From positions 1,254,784-1,318,783 of the forward strand of contig NZ_SCIN01000001.1 of NCBI RefSeq assembly GCF_004101245.1: a stretch of 64,000 bases of DNA, given 5' to 3'. Positions 42,601-51,191 of the stretch are shown one piece after another. Numbering within the stretch: the first letter of the stretch is position 1; each line of letters begins with the position of its first letter. The notes under the pieces are model-generated. The model did no database searches, was not told the DNA's origin, and saw only the letters and a program-made list of their open reading frames with translations. This DNA is from Sphingomonas sp. UV9. GTDB lineage: Bacteria; Pseudomonadota; Alphaproteobacteria; Sphingomonadales; Sphingomonadaceae. Position numbers and translations under genes: made by a program.

Positions 42601-42745
42601 GACCCAGCGCATGCCCCATCACCCGCTCGCGCGAATCCGAATCGAGCGCGGCGCGGTCCAGCAACGGTTTTAGAACATCGGGTTCGCTCGCGCGGTACAG
42701 CTTGGCCATGATATCACGGGCATTGGACGTTACGGCAGTCGACAT
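39662..42745 (-). CDS. putA: Bifunctional proline dehydrogenase / glutamate-semialdehyde dehydrogenase
   Basis: 1027 residues. The N-terminal half is the FAD proline dehydrogenase barrel (SVKLSALHPRYE, VRLVKGAYWDSEIK, FASHNALTVATI, RVYAPVGGHRDLLAYLVRRL). The C-terminal half is the aldehyde dehydrogenase (APWNFPLAIF, ETGGINAMIVD, and catalytic Cys in SAGQRCSALRLL). It oxidises proline to glutamate by substrate channelling. No DNA-binding RHH domain is visible at the N-terminus. Between the halves, about residues 532-568 (DLHPGEGRGPIG and QLDPGLRRGG) are encoded by an inserted palindromic repeat and do not belong to the family. Divergent from maoC. Confidence 0.95.
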   Translation of the reverse strand: MSTAVTSNARDIMAKLYRASEPDVLKPLLDRAALDSDSRERVMGHALGLLADLRAAQSKGWVNQFLQEYRLNSSEGIALLSLAEAFLRVPDPETADLLIADKLGDANWRAHAGKSNSKLVNSATWGLVVGRVLVGEGSTGPLRRLISRAGEPFVRQAVGAAMKMMGEIFVMGRTIDEAMKRMRRPENKGFTASFDMLGEAARTHADAQRYFQSYVGAVDAVGRDPAAGHSISVKLSALHPRYEVARWSECVPALTEMLEALAVQAASKGIALTVDAEESERLEMSLDIIGTVAALPSLKGWDGFGMAVQAYGKRARPVIAWANGLDRVMNVRLVKGAYWDSEIKRTQVEGLADYPLFTRKAATDVSYLAVAKDMLAAENIRPAFASHNALTVATIMEWAGNSRDFEFQRLYGMGDGLYERLVQENGYHCRVYAPVGGHRDLLAYLVRRLLENGANSSFVHQLADERLTEAEILADPVAKIAAVGGKRHPSIPLPVDLFGAGGHRNSAGLDLSDVGTLEATVAAVNAPLSPDLHPGEGRGPIGGGGLAEDGASSQQPSQLDPGLRRGGVESSGGDHVTAAITRAHAAFPAWSRTPVDDRAACLERLADLLEKHRDELMAICVQEAFKTIADAIGEVREAADFCRYYAQQARTNLQAIELPGPTGERNMLHIEGRGVWATIAPWNFPLAIFLGQTVAALVTGNSVVAKPAPQTPRIAALAVALAHEAGVPADVLILVTGGTEVGAALTADVRIQGVAFTGSTATARKIARALLDDDSRPIVPLIAETGGINAMIVDSTALPEQVVADVIASSFRSAGQRCSALRLLLVQDDIADGVIEMLSGAMDTLRIGRSGDPATDVGPVIDQAAYDKLMAYRESVRGQWVKALDVPEDGLFVPPTLVRIGAIEDLNQEWFGPILHVATWEAGKLSETIARVNAKGYGLTMGLHSRIARAAEVMEAEAAVGNLYINRSMIGAVVGSQPFGGEGLSGTGPKAGGPRYLYRFCAERAVSVDTTSAGGNATLLSLDEGGI
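41043..41150. repeat. Inverted-repeat element, family D, inside putA
   Basis: About 108 bp, a multiple of three. Left arm ACCCCCCCCGGCGAAGG then CCGGGGTCCAATTGGG; right arm CCCAATTGGGCCCCGG then CCTTCGCCGGGGTGG. It matches the intergenic copy 39494-39598 in both arms, not in the middle. It keeps the putA frame open on the minus strand. Confidence 0.88.
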
Positions 42746-42842
42746 TTTCCAGCTTCCGGTTGGGTGAGGCTTGCGATCTGCTCGCCTGTACGCCTAGAGA
42801 CATCCGAGCGCTTAGCGCCAAACAGGCTTTGAGGGGAATGCC

Positions 42843-43301
42843 GTGGCGACGATCACCACCGCCGAGATGCAAAAGCGGGTCGGCATCGAGACGGTGTCGG
42901 ACTGGGTCGAGGTCACGCAAGCCATGATCGACACGTTCGCCGACGCGACCGGCGATCACCAGTTCATTCACATCGATCCGGTCCGCGCGGCACAGACCCC
43001 GTTCGGCGGCACGATCGCGCACGGCTTCCTGACCCTGTCGCTGATGCCGCTGCTGTCGTCGAAAATTCCCGACGCGCCGACGATCGAGGGCGCCAAGATG
43101 GGCGTCAATTATGGCGGCAACTCGGTGCGGTTCCTGACCCCCGTCCGCTCCGGTTCGAAGGTACGCGGGCGGTTCAAGCTGCTCTCGTTCGACGAAAAAC
43201 GCCCGGGCCAGTGGCAGCAGACCAACGCCTTCTCGGTCGAGATCGAAGGCCAGGAAAAGCCCGCCCTGATCGCCGAATGGATCAGCCAGGTCTTCGTTTG
43301 A
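42843..43301 (+). CDS. MaoC-like (R)-hydratase
   Basis: 152 residues, hotdog fold. The hydratase motif is FADATGDHQFIHIDPVRA then TPFGGTIAHGFLTLSL, with the catalytic Asp and His. It probably hydrates enoyl-CoA, linking beta-oxidation to PHA metabolism, fitting the thiolase and PhaZ genes nearby. GTG start at 42843 with GAGGGGA upstream. Confidence 0.92.
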   Translation: MATITTAEMQKRVGIETVSDWVEVTQAMIDTFADATGDHQFIHIDPVRAAQTPFGGTIAHGFLTLSLMPLLSSKIPDAPTIEGAKMGVNYGGNSVRFLTPVRSGSKVRGRFKLLSFDEKRPGQWQQTNAFSVEIEGQEKPALIAEWISQVFV

Positions 43302-43330
43302 AACCGCAACCCTAACCCCGCAACCATGAT

Positions 43331-43415
43331 CGTCATGCCAGCGAACGCTGGTATCTCCCGGTTCGGGCCACGACGCCCGCCAATCGAAAGACCCCAGCTT
43401 TCGCTGGGGTGACGG
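43331..43415. repeat. Palindromic repeat, family B
   Basis: CGTCATGCCAGCGAACGCTGG, then TATCTCCCGGTTC, a variable part, and ACCCCAGCTTTCGCTGGGGT followed by GACG. A close copy is at 45564-45647. It fills the maoC to thiolase gap. Confidence 0.8.
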
Positions 43416-43440
43416 CTCAACACTTCAGAAGGACCCCATC

Positions 43441-44619
43441 ATGCGTTCAGCCGTCATCGTCTCCACCGCCCGCACCCCGATCGGCCGCGCCTATCGCGGC
43501 GGCTTCAACAACACCCCCGCCCCCACGCTCGCGTCGCACTCGATCAAGGCCGCGGTCGAGCGCGCCGGGATCGACGGGGCGGAAGTCGACGACGTCGTCT
43601 TCGGCTGTGCGCTTCAGCAGGGCCATCAGGCCGGCAACATCGCCCGCACCTCGTTGCTGCGCGCCGGTCTTCCGGTCACGGTTTCGGGCATGTCGGTCGA
43701 CCGCCAGTGCGCGTCCGGCCTGATGGCGATCGCCACCGCCGCCAAGCAGATCATCACCGACAACATGGACATCACGATCGGCGGCGGCGTCGAGAGCATC
43801 AGTCTCGTCCAGACCCCGCAGATGCGCGTCGCGCCCGATCCCCAGCTGATCGCGATGCACAAGGACGTCTACATGCCGATGCTGCAGACGGCCGAGGTCG
43901 TCGCCAAGCGCTACGGCATCAGCCGCGACGCGATGGACGCCTACGCGCTCCAGTCGCAGCAGCGCACCGCCGCCGCGCAGGCTGCGGGCTATTTCGACAA
44001 GGAAATCATTTCCGTCGATGCGAACATGGCGATCGTCGACAAGGCGACCAAGGAGGTCACCTACAAGGACGTGACGGTCACCAAGGACGAGGGCAACCGC
44101 GCCGACACCACGCTGGAAGGGTTGCAGTCGCTGAAGCCGGTGATGGGCCCCGACTTCACGATCACCGCGGGCAACGCGTCGCAGTTGTCGGACGGATCGT
44201 CGTCGTCGGTCCTGATGGAAGAGAAGATCGCCTCGCAGCGCGGTCTCCAGCCGCTCGGTCGCTATGTCGGCATCGCGGTCGGCGGCACCGAGCCCGACGA
44301 GATGGGCATCGGCCCGGTCGTGGCGATCCCCAAGCTGCTAAAGCGCTTCGGCCTCAAGATGGACGATATCGGCCTGTGGGAGCTGAACGAGGCGTTTGCG
44401 GTGCAGGTGCTCTATTGCCGAGACACGCTCGGCATCCCCGACGAGCGGCTCAACGTCAGCGGCGGCGCGATCTCGATCGGCCACCCCTACGGCATGACCG
44501 GCGCCCGCGCGACCGGCCACGCGCTGATCGAAGGCAAGCGTCGCGGGGCGAAGTATGTCGTGGTCACGATGTGCGTCGGCGGCGGCATGGGCGCGGCGGG
44601 GTTGTTCGAAGTGCTGTGA
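43441..44619 (+). CDS. Acetyl-CoA C-acyltransferase (thiolase)
   Basis: 392 residues. Catalytic residues are C90 in [12 protein letters not shown]348 in [10 protein letters not shown] and C378 in [12 protein letters not shown]. The enzyme acts in fatty-acid beta-oxidation or acetoacetyl-CoA formation. NEAFAVQ is also present. AAGGA precedes the ATG. Upstream of it are the MaoC gene and a repeat. Confidence 0.95.
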   Translation: MRSAVIVSTARTPIGRAYRGGFNNTPAPTLASHSIKAAVERAGIDGAEVDDVVFGCALQQGHQAGNIARTSLLRAGLPVTVSGMSVDRQCASGLMAIATAAKQIITDNMDITIGGGVESISLVQTPQMRVAPDPQLIAMHKDVYMPMLQTAEVVAKRYGISRDAMDAYALQSQQRTAAAQAAGYFDKEIISVDANMAIVDKATKEVTYKDVTVTKDEGNRADTTLEGLQSLKPVMGPDFTITAGNASQLSDGSSSSVLMEEKIASQRGLQPLGRYVGIAVGGTEPDEMGIGPVVAIPKLLKRFGLKMDDIGLWELNEAFAVQVLYCRDTLGIPDERLNVSGGAISIGHPYGMTGARATGHALIEGKRRGAKYVVVTMCVGGGMGAAGLFEVL

Positions 44620-44626
44620 ACTTGAA

Positions 44627-44649
44627 AGATATCCGACAACGGGATATCT
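44627..44649. other. Short palindromic hairpin after the thiolase gene
   Basis: AGATATCC, loop GACAACG, GGATATCT, eight base pairs, 8 bases past the thiolase stop. No T-tract directly follows. Confidence 0.45.
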
Positions 44650-44683
44650 AATCTTTCGGCGAAGGACATTCTCGCCTTTCTGG

Positions 44684-44713
44684 GAGCCCCGGCTGTGTCA
44701 GCAACCGGGGCTC
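44684..44713. terminator. GC hairpin, possible thiolase terminator
   Basis: GAGCCCCGG pairs perfectly with CCGGGGCTC around a 12-base loop. TAATATGTTT follows on the plus strand, a weak T-tract. Confidence 0.5.
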
Positions 44714-44759
44714 TAATATGTTTGGGGCTCGAATGTCAGCCCGAACCCTGCCTGTGTGC

Positions 44760-44921
44760 TTATCCTCGACGTGCAACTTCGATGATCTTCACGACCAAGG
44801 TCGCGAAGGCAAAGAGTACGCCTAGTATCAGACACAGATCGGTGAGAGAAATTCTCGATGCTTTCTGGCTGGCCGCAGAGTTGCGGCCGCCGTCATCATG
44901 ACGCGTCGAATGGTGTTTCAC
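44760..44921 (-). CDS. Possible small membrane protein
   Basis: A minus-strand open frame whose last ~28 codons form a clear helix with flanking charge (LTDLCLILGVLFAFATLVV then KIIEVARRG). A GTG around 44921 would give about 53 residues, with a polar N-terminus. No good ribosome-binding site is seen. The helix quality is better than expected for random GC-rich antisense sequence, and no other gene occupies this gap. Confidence 0.3.
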   Translation of the reverse strand: MKHHSTRHDDGGRNSAASQKASRISLTDLCLILGVLFAFATLVVKIIEVARRG

Positions 44922-45016
44922 CAAGCGGCATCGCTTCTGACGGAATGCACGAGCGCCGCAACCAACCTCCGCCCCACCCGTTCTCACAGGCAATCCAAGC
45001 CCATAGGAGAATGATG

Positions 45017-45499
45017 ATGGCCGACAAGGATACCCCGCAGGAAGTCGCAGCGAAGTTCATCGACAAGCTGAAGGCGAGCCCGTTCGTGATGATCGGCCTC
45101 AATGACGGCCAGCATTCCGAGCCGATGACCGCGCAGCTCGACGACGATCAGCCCAACACGCTGTTCTTCTTCGCCGGCCGCGACAATCGCATTGCCAAGG
45201 GCGGCGCGGCGATGGCGCAGTTCGTCGGCAAGGGCCATGATTTCTTCGCGTGCATGGCCGGCGACGTCTCGACGTCGAACGATCGCACGCAGATCGACAA
45301 GCTCTGGAACAACCAGGTCGAAGCATGGTTTCCCGGCGGCAAGGAAGACCCCAACCTCACGCTGCTCCGCTTCGACATCGACAGCGCCGAGCTCTGGGAA
45401 ACCGATATCTCGGTCGGCGGTCGCCTGAAGATGCTGTTCGGCGGCACGATCCGCCCGGACGAGTCGAGCAGCCACGCCGTGGTCGGCTCGATCGCGTAA
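45017..45499 (+). CDS. PNPOx-like general stress protein
   Basis: 160 residues, split-barrel flavin-binding fold of the general-stress-protein-26 type. Strings FVMIGLNDGQHSEPMTAQL, LFFFAGRDNRIAKGG, WFPGGKEDPNLTLLRFDID and a C-terminal IRPDES fit. Probably binds FMN or a related flavin. Three ATGs overlap; AGGAGA six bases upstream favours 45017. Confidence 0.88.
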   Translation: MADKDTPQEVAAKFIDKLKASPFVMIGLNDGQHSEPMTAQLDDDQPNTLFFFAGRDNRIAKGGAAMAQFVGKGHDFFACMAGDVSTSNDRTQIDKLWNNQVEAWFPGGKEDPNLTLLRFDIDSAELWETDISVGGRLKMLFGGTIRPDESSSHAVVGSIA

Positions 45500-45563
45500 C
45501 GCGGCTCGCTCGCATAATAGCGTAAGTGGGTGAGTAGTTCCGGCTCCGCCTACCACCCTACTC

Positions 45564-45647
45564 CGTCATACCAGCGAAAGCTGGTATCTCCCGGTTCAGG
45601 CCTCGACGCCAATCAACGGGGAGACCCCAGCTTGCGCTGGGGTGACG
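45564..45647. repeat. Palindromic repeat, family B
   Basis: CGTCATACCAGCGAAAGCTGG, TATCTCCCGGTTC, variable middle, ACCCCAGCTTGCGCTGGGGT, GACG. Second copy of the element at 43331, here between convergent genes. Confidence 0.8.
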
Positions 45648-45689
45648 TATGGGGGGAGGTAGTGGCGCGCTAAGCGAGAGTTTCCACCC

Positions 45690-46922
45690 TCACCCGTTCG
45701 CGGTGATGAACTCTTCCACCACCGGTGCGATCTTGTCCCGCCAGCGCGAGCCGTTGAAGATCCCGTAATGGCCGGCACCCTCGGCCATGAAATACCGCTT
45801 CTTGTCTTCCGGCAACGCCGTCGCCAGAGTCAGCGCGGCCTTGGTCTGCCCCAACCCCGAGATATCGTCGCGCTCGCCCTCGATCGCCAGCAGGCCGATA
45901 TCGGTGATCGCCGCCGGGTCCACCAGCCGCCCGCGGTGCGTCATGATCCCTCGTGGCAGCGCATGGCTCTGGAAAACCACGTCGATCGTCTGGAGGTAGA
46001 ACTCCGCGGTCATGTCGCAGACCGAGCGGTATTCCTCGTAGAAATCCTGGCTCTGCGACGCGCTCTCGCCGTCGCCCTGGACGAGATGCTTATACATCTC
46101 CCAGTGCGAGACCATGTGGTTGCCCAGATTCATCGACATGAACCCGGCAAGTTGCAGGAACCCGGGATACACTTTCCGCCCGGCCCCCGGATAATTGCCG
46201 GGCACCGTCGCGATCACGTTCTGCTCGAACCACGCATGCGGCCGCTCGGTCGCCAGCGTGTTGACCGCGGTCGGCGCCTCACGCGTATCGACCGGCCCGC
46301 CCATCAACGTCAACGTCTTGGGCCGGCACGGATTCTTGTCCGCGCTCATCAAGGCAGCGGCGGCATAGCACGGCACCGAAGGCTGGCAGACGGCGAGCAT
46401 GTGCGTACCCCCCTGCCCCTCGTTCGCGCCGATCGTCTCGAGGAATTCGATCAGGTAATCGACATAATCGTCGAGATCGAACTGCCCGGCCGACAGCGGC
46501 ACGCTGCGCGCGTCGCGCCAGTCGGTGATGTAGACGTCGGCGAACGGCAGCATCCGCTCGACCGTTCCGCGCAGCAACGTCGCGTAATGCCCCGACATCG
46601 GTGCGACGATCAGCAGCTTGGGGCCGCCCGCGACGCCGTCACGGACGAAACGCTTGAGCTGTCCGAAATCCTTGCGCAGCACGATCTCCTCGCGGACCGC
46701 GACCTCGCGCCCGTCGATCATCGTCTGGTCTAGCCCGAAGGCCGGCTTCCCTCGCGTCGCGTGTGCGTGTGCGAACACCTCGAGCGCCGATCCGATCACC
46801 GCGCCACCGCCCAAATAGGAGAACGGGTTTGCCGGGTTGTTCAGCATATCGGCGCCGAAACTGGCCATCTGGCTCGCCCCGGCCATCATGGAGCGTTGGA
46901 ATTCATAAGCGTCGTAGAGCAT
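45690..46922 (-). CDS. phaZ: Intracellular polyhydroxyalkanoate depolymerase
   Basis: 410 residues of the PhaZ family acting on native PHB granules. The nucleophile is a cysteine, C179, in LAVCQPSVPCYAAA, as in intracellular depolymerases. Other strings are LLIVAPMSGHYATLLRGTV, VYITDWRDARSVPLS and a late His in AEGAGHYGIFNG. Start MLYDAYEFQ at 46922 with GAGAGGATACC upstream. Confidence 0.94.
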   Translation of the reverse strand: MLYDAYEFQRSMMAGASQMASFGADMLNNPANPFSYLGGGAVIGSALEVFAHAHATRGKPAFGLDQTMIDGREVAVREEIVLRKDFGQLKRFVRDGVAGGPKLLIVAPMSGHYATLLRGTVERMLPFADVYITDWRDARSVPLSAGQFDLDDYVDYLIEFLETIGANEGQGGTHMLAVCQPSVPCYAAAALMSADKNPCRPKTLTLMGGPVDTREAPTAVNTLATERPHAWFEQNVIATVPGNYPGAGRKVYPGFLQLAGFMSMNLGNHMVSHWEMYKHLVQGDGESASQSQDFYEEYRSVCDMTAEFYLQTIDVVFQSHALPRGIMTHRGRLVDPAAITDIGLLAIEGERDDISGLGQTKAALTLATALPEDKKRYFMAEGAGHYGIFNGSRWRDKIAPVVEEFITANG

Positions 46923-47094
46923 GCGGTATCCTCTCGCCTCATCGGGCTTTCTCATAACCTAGTGTAATTTCGTTGCAGTGCAACGCGCGATCGTTGGATC
47001 ATCGACGTGCGGCCCGATCCGGGACGGCCGGGATGAAGCGCAGCGTCACGCGGTTCCCGTTGAGCGCCACCCCTGCCACTGCTAGGTCCCGCGC

Positions 47095-48870
47095 ATGGCC
47101 AAGCCGATACCCGAAGAAAAGACGTCCCGCCGGATCGGCGATCTCGCGATGGTGTGGCGCCACGCCGCCAACTATCCCCGCCAGATCGCCTTCGCTGGCC
47201 TCGCGCTGCTGATGACGTCGGCGGCGACGATCGGCATCCCGTACGGTTTCAAGCGCGTGATCGATCGCGGCTTCGGCCCCGGCGAGAGCGGATCGGTCGC
47301 AGCGTCGTTCCACTATCTGCTGATGATCGTCGTCGTCCTCGCACTCGCGACCGCGGTCCGATTCTATTACGTCTCGTGGCTCGGCGAGCGCGTCGTCGCG
47401 GACATCCGCACCAACGTGCAACGCCACCTGCTCCGCCTGACCCCGCGCTTCTTCGAGGAGAACCGCCCGTCCGAGATCGCCTCGCGCCTCACCTCGGACA
47501 CCGCGCTGATCGAACAGGTCGTCGGCAGCACGGTGTCGATCGCGCTGCGCAACACCTTCACCGGGATCGGCGGGCTGATCTACCTCTTCGCGATCTCGCC
47601 GAAGCTTGCCGGCATGCTGATGATCGGCATCCCCCTCATCATCCTGCCGATCGCGCTGCTCGGCAAACGCGTCCGCAACTACTCGCGCACCTCGCAGGAC
47701 CGCGTCGCCGACGTCGGCTCGATCGCCACCGAGACACTTGGCGCAATGAAGGTCGTGCAGGCGTTCGGCCAGGAAGACCGCGAGGCCGCGCGCTTCGCGG
47801 ACGCGGTCGGCGCGACCTTTGCCGCGGCCCGCGCACGGATCATGTTGCGTGCAGTGATGACCGCGATCGTCATCGGCCTCGTGTTCGGCTCGATCACGCT
47901 GGTCCTGTGGGAAGGCGCGATCGACGTCGCCGCCGGGCGGATCAGCGGCGGCGCGATCGCCGCCTTCGTGCTGACCGGCGGCATCGTCGCAGGCGCGTTC
48001 GGCGCGCTGACCGAAGTGTATGGCGACCTGTTGCGCGGGGCCGGCGCGGCTGGACGCCTGTCCGAACTGCTCCGTGAGAAGCCCGAGATCGCTCCGCCCG
48101 CCAACCCGGTCGCATTGCCGCAACCGCCGCGTGGCGCGCTCGCCTTCGAGGGCGTGCAGTTCCATTACCCGACGCGCCGCGATGTCGCCGCGCTCAACGA
48201 CTTCTCGCTCGACGTGAAGCCGGGCGAGACGGTCGCCGTCGTCGGCCCCTCGGGCGCAGGCAAGACCACGTTGTTCCAACTGGTCCAGCGTTTCTACGAT
48301 CCCGATGCGGGCCGCGTGACGCTCGACGGCATCGACCTGCGCGACGCCGATCCGGCGGAAGTCCGCGCCCGCATCGCGATGGTCCCGCAGGAGACGATCA
48401 TCTTCGGCGCCTCGGCCCGCGACAACCTCCGCTACGGCGACTGGTCCGCGACCGACGACCAGCTCTGGGCCGCCGCCGAAGCCGCCAACGCCGCCGAGTT
48501 CCTGCGCAAGCTGCCCGAGGGCCTGGACACGTTCCTCGGCGAAGGCGGCGCGCGGCTGTCGGGCGGCCAGCGCCAGCGCGTGACGATCGCCCGCGCGTTG
48601 CTCCGCGACGCACCGATCCTGCTGCTCGACGAGGCCACCAGTGCGCTCGATGCCGAGAGCGAGCGCCTCGTCCAGGAAGCGCTCGAGCGGCTGATGGCGA
48701 ACCGCACCACGCTGGTCATCGCGCACCGCCTCGCCACCGTGCGCGCAGCAGAGCGGATCATCGTGATGAGCGACGGACAGATCGTCGAGGAGGGCTCGCA
48801 CGGCTCGTTGATGACCAACAGCGGCCTCTACGCGCGGCTGGCGAGCCTCCAGTTCAACGAGGCGGCGTAA
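47095..48870 (+). CDS. MsbA-like ABC exporter (fused permease and ATPase)
   Basis: 591 residues. Six transmembrane helices (about residues 30-310) and a nucleotide-binding domain with Walker A GPSGAGKTT from residue 384, signature LSGGQRQR from residue 488, Walker B ILLLDEATSALD and the H-loop VIAHRLATV. Half-transporter of the lipid A/lipid exporter type; substrate unknown. Confidence 0.93.
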   Translation: MAKPIPEEKTSRRIGDLAMVWRHAANYPRQIAFAGLALLMTSAATIGIPYGFKRVIDRGFGPGESGSVAASFHYLLMIVVVLALATAVRFYYVSWLGERVVADIRTNVQRHLLRLTPRFFEENRPSEIASRLTSDTALIEQVVGSTVSIALRNTFTGIGGLIYLFAISPKLAGMLMIGIPLIILPIALLGKRVRNYSRTSQDRVADVGSIATETLGAMKVVQAFGQEDREAARFADAVGATFAAARARIMLRAVMTAIVIGLVFGSITLVLWEGAIDVAAGRISGGAIAAFVLTGGIVAGAFGALTEVYGDLLRGAGAAGRLSELLREKPEIAPPANPVALPQPPRGALAFEGVQFHYPTRRDVAALNDFSLDVKPGETVAVVGPSGAGKTTLFQLVQRFYDPDAGRVTLDGIDLRDADPAEVRARIAMVPQETIIFGASARDNLRYGDWSATDDQLWAAAEAANAAEFLRKLPEGLDTFLGEGGARLSGGQRQRVTIARALLRDAPILLLDEATSALDAESERLVQEALERLMANRTTLVIAHRLATVRAAERIIVMSDGQIVEEGSHGSLMTNSGLYARLASLQFNEAA

Positions 48871-48923
48871 TCTAGAGCGGATCGACGATTGGGACTTTCG
48901 AAGGGGGTAAGGCCAAAACCGTT

Positions 48924-49018
48924 CGTCACCCCGGACATGTTCCGGGGTCCACCGGTCCGCAAACCAAAATCTCTCGATTCTGCGGTACCGTGGATGCCGG
49001 AACGAGCCCGGCATGACG
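48924..49018. repeat. Palindromic repeat, family E
   Basis: CGTCACCCCGGACATG then TTCCGGGGTCCA at one side, ATGCCGGAACGAGCCCGGCAT then GACG at the other, about 95 bp. Matches 50714-50808 at both ends. Confidence 0.8.
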
Positions 49019-49060
49019 GCGAAGGTAGCATTGCTGGCTTAGACTAAACGGCAATGCGCC

Positions 49061-49396
49061 CTAAACCCGGGCCTTGGCCTTTTTAGGCTTCGGCAGCGGC
49101 AGTTCCGCGGCCGAGATGCGGACGAGTTCGACCAGCCAGTCGGAATCGTCCCAACGATCGGCGTCGACCAGCAGGCAGGGTTTTGCCCCCGGATACGGTG
49201 AGCCTTCCTCGATCGTGCCGGCAAACGCCCGCCCGCCCGGAGTCGGTTTGACGAACAACTGGTCGTCGCAGACCATCGCGACCATCCTGCCGTCGCAATA
49301 GACGCCGTATTCGCCGAACATCGGCTTGGCGGACACGTCGCCCGCGGCGGCGAGCTGGTCGACGATGAACGCGACGGTTTTCGGATCGGATGCCAT
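49061..49396 (-). CDS. TfoX N-terminal domain protein
   Basis: 111 residues. The TfoX-N pattern is PMFGEYGVYCDGRMVAMVC, then LFVKPTPGGRAF and a C-terminal ADRWDDSDWLVELVRIS. It lacks the C-terminal TfoX domain. Related proteins are linked to competence regulation, but these single-domain forms are uncharacterised. Divergent from the reductase gene. Confidence 0.87.
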   Translation of the reverse strand: MASDPKTVAFIVDQLAAAGDVSAKPMFGEYGVYCDGRMVAMVCDDQLFVKPTPGGRAFAGTIEEGSPYPGAKPCLLVDADRWDDSDWLVELVRISAAELPLPKPKKAKARV

Positions 49397-49509
49397 GTGC
49401 CGACAGTCGCAGATCGACGCCTGCTTGGCGAGGCACAGATCCGCGCGGGCGTTTCGCTTGCGATAGCGCGGCGCCGCGCGCAAACTCGGCGGCAAAACAG
49501 GAGACGGAC

Positions 49510-50667
49510 ATGCGCGACTTCGACATCGTCATCTACGGCGCAACCGGGTTCACCGGCCGGCTGGTCGCCGAATACCTCGCCCAGACCTATCCGACCGGCG
49601 TTCGCTGGGCGATGGCCGGGCGCTCGCTGGCGAAGTTGCAGGAGGTCCGCGACCTGATCGGTGCGCCCGCCGACACGCCGCTGATCACCGCCGACTCCGA
49701 CGCCCCCGCCAGCCTGCGCGCGATGGCAGAGCGCGCCACCGTCGTCATTTCCACGGTCGGGCCGTATCAGCTTTACGGCTCCGATCTCGTCGCTGCCTGC
49801 GCCGCCACCGGGACCGGCTATGTCGATCTGTGCGGCGAGCCCGCCTGGATGCGCCACATGATCGACGCGCATGAGGGCGAAGCGACACGCACCGGCGCGC
49901 GGATCGTGTTCTCGTGCGGGTTCGACTCGATCCCGTTCGATCTCGGCGTGCTCACCTTGCAGGACGCGGCGCGCGCGAAATACGGCGCCCCCGCCCCCCG
50001 CGTGAAAGGCCGCGTGCGGAAAATGCAGGGGACGTTCTCGGGCGGCACCGCGGCCAGCCTCAAGGCGACGCTCGCCGCCGCCGCGCGCGATCCCGGTATC
50101 GTCAAGCTGCTGACCAGCCCGTTCGCGCTGACCCCCGGCTTCAGCGGCCCGCACCAGCCGACCGGGCTGATCCCCGAATACGACACGACGATCTCCGCCT
50201 GGGTCGCGCCGTTCGTGATGGCGCCGATCAACACCAAGAACGTCCACCGCACCAACTTCCTGCTCGGCGAGGCGTATGGCGCAGACTTCGTCTATGACGA
50301 GATGATGGTCGCCGGATTGGGCGATCTCGGCAAGGTGGCGGCAGAGGCGATCGCGAAGTTCAACCCGTTCTCGGGCGACAAGGGACCGAAGCCCGGCGAG
50401 GGACCCTCGAAGGAGGAACGCGATGCCGGACATTACGACCTGCTGTTCGTCGGCCTGATGCCTGACGGCGAACGGATCGATGCGGTCGTCACGGGCGATC
50501 GCGATCCCGGCTATGGCTCGACCAGCAAGATGATCGCCGAGGCCGCGATGTGTCTCGTCCAGGACGTCGCGGGCGATGGCGGGATCTGGACGCCCGGTGC
50601 GCTGATGGGCACGAAACTGCGCGATCGGCTGGTGGCGAAGGCGGGGCTGAGCTTCACGGTCGGGTGA
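49510..50667 (+). CDS. Saccharopine-dehydrogenase-like NAD(P) oxidoreductase (trans-acting enoyl reductase family)
   Basis: 385 residues. N-terminal Rossmann motif IVIYGATGFTGRLVAEYL, then VVISTVGPYQLYGSDLVAACA, YVDLCGEPAW and SCGFDSIPFDLGV, typical of saccharopine dehydrogenase-like and mycobacterial trans-acting enoyl reductase proteins. A lipid substrate is likely. AGGAGACGG precedes the ATG. Confidence 0.87.
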   Translation: MRDFDIVIYGATGFTGRLVAEYLAQTYPTGVRWAMAGRSLAKLQEVRDLIGAPADTPLITADSDAPASLRAMAERATVVISTVGPYQLYGSDLVAACAATGTGYVDLCGEPAWMRHMIDAHEGEATRTGARIVFSCGFDSIPFDLGVLTLQDAARAKYGAPAPRVKGRVRKMQGTFSGGTAASLKATLAAAARDPGIVKLLTSPFALTPGFSGPHQPTGLIPEYDTTISAWVAPFVMAPINTKNVHRTNFLLGEAYGADFVYDEMMVAGLGDLGKVAAEAIAKFNPFSGDKGPKPGEGPSKEERDAGHYDLLFVGLMPDGERIDAVVTGDRDPGYGSTSKMIAEAAMCLVQDVAGDGGIWTPGALMGTKLRDRLVAKAGLSFTVG

Positions 50668-50713
50668 GGTGCAGCGTGTTGCGTCTATCGCTCACCGGCA
50701 TCGGCCAACACGC

Positions 50714-50808
50714 CGTCACCCCGGACCTGTTCCGGGGTCCATCGGCCCGCAAGCTCGCCGGCCCTGGCGTATGCGGAACGGTCGATGCCGGAGGAGTCCG
50801 GCATGACG
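50714..50808. repeat. Palindromic repeat, family E
   Basis: CGTCACCCCGGACCTG, TTCCGGGGTCCA, middle, ATGCCGGAGGAGTCCGGCAT, GACG. Second copy of the 48924 element, between convergent genes. Confidence 0.8.
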
Positions 50809-50840
50809 GATACCGGCCAATTCTCGTCCCCGGCCCCGCG

Positions 50841-51137
50841 TCACTCCGCCAGCGCGAACACCGTCGCCGCGGCGGCTGCACTGGCGACCACTCCCGACGT
50901 CGCTGCGATCGCTGCGGCCCGCCTGCGCACCGCACCGCGAAACGCGCCGAGCCTGCCTGCGTCGAGATGATAGCGCCCCGCGCCGTCGTCGACGATCGCG
51001 CCATAGCCGCAAAGGCGTCGAAACGTGCGGGGGTCGGCCGCCTCATAGCGAATCGCGCGCGCTGCCGTCGTCGCCTTCGCCGCGACGAAATCATTGACGA
51101 TACGCCGCCGCGACCGGCCTAACCTAAGTCCCCACAT
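50841..51137 (-). CDS. Small basic protein with C-terminal hydrophobic segment, unknown
   Basis: 98 residues: Arg-rich N-terminus (MWGLRLGRSRRR), a wing-like middle (DPRTFRRLCGYGAIVDDGAGRYHLD) and an Ala/Val-rich hydrophobic C-terminus. GGGGGAGAC precedes the ATG. Downstream of rnr on the same strand, likely part of the same operon. Function not recognised. Confidence 0.6.
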   Translation of the reverse strand: MWGLRLGRSRRRIVNDFVAAKATTAARAIRYEAADPRTFRRLCGYGAIVDDGAGRYHLDAGRLGAFRGAVRRRAAAIAATSGVVASAAAAATVFALAE

Positions 51138-51191
51138 ACCTGTCTCCCCCCGGGCCAAGACGTCGCATACCGCGGGGGGATTGCGCAAATC

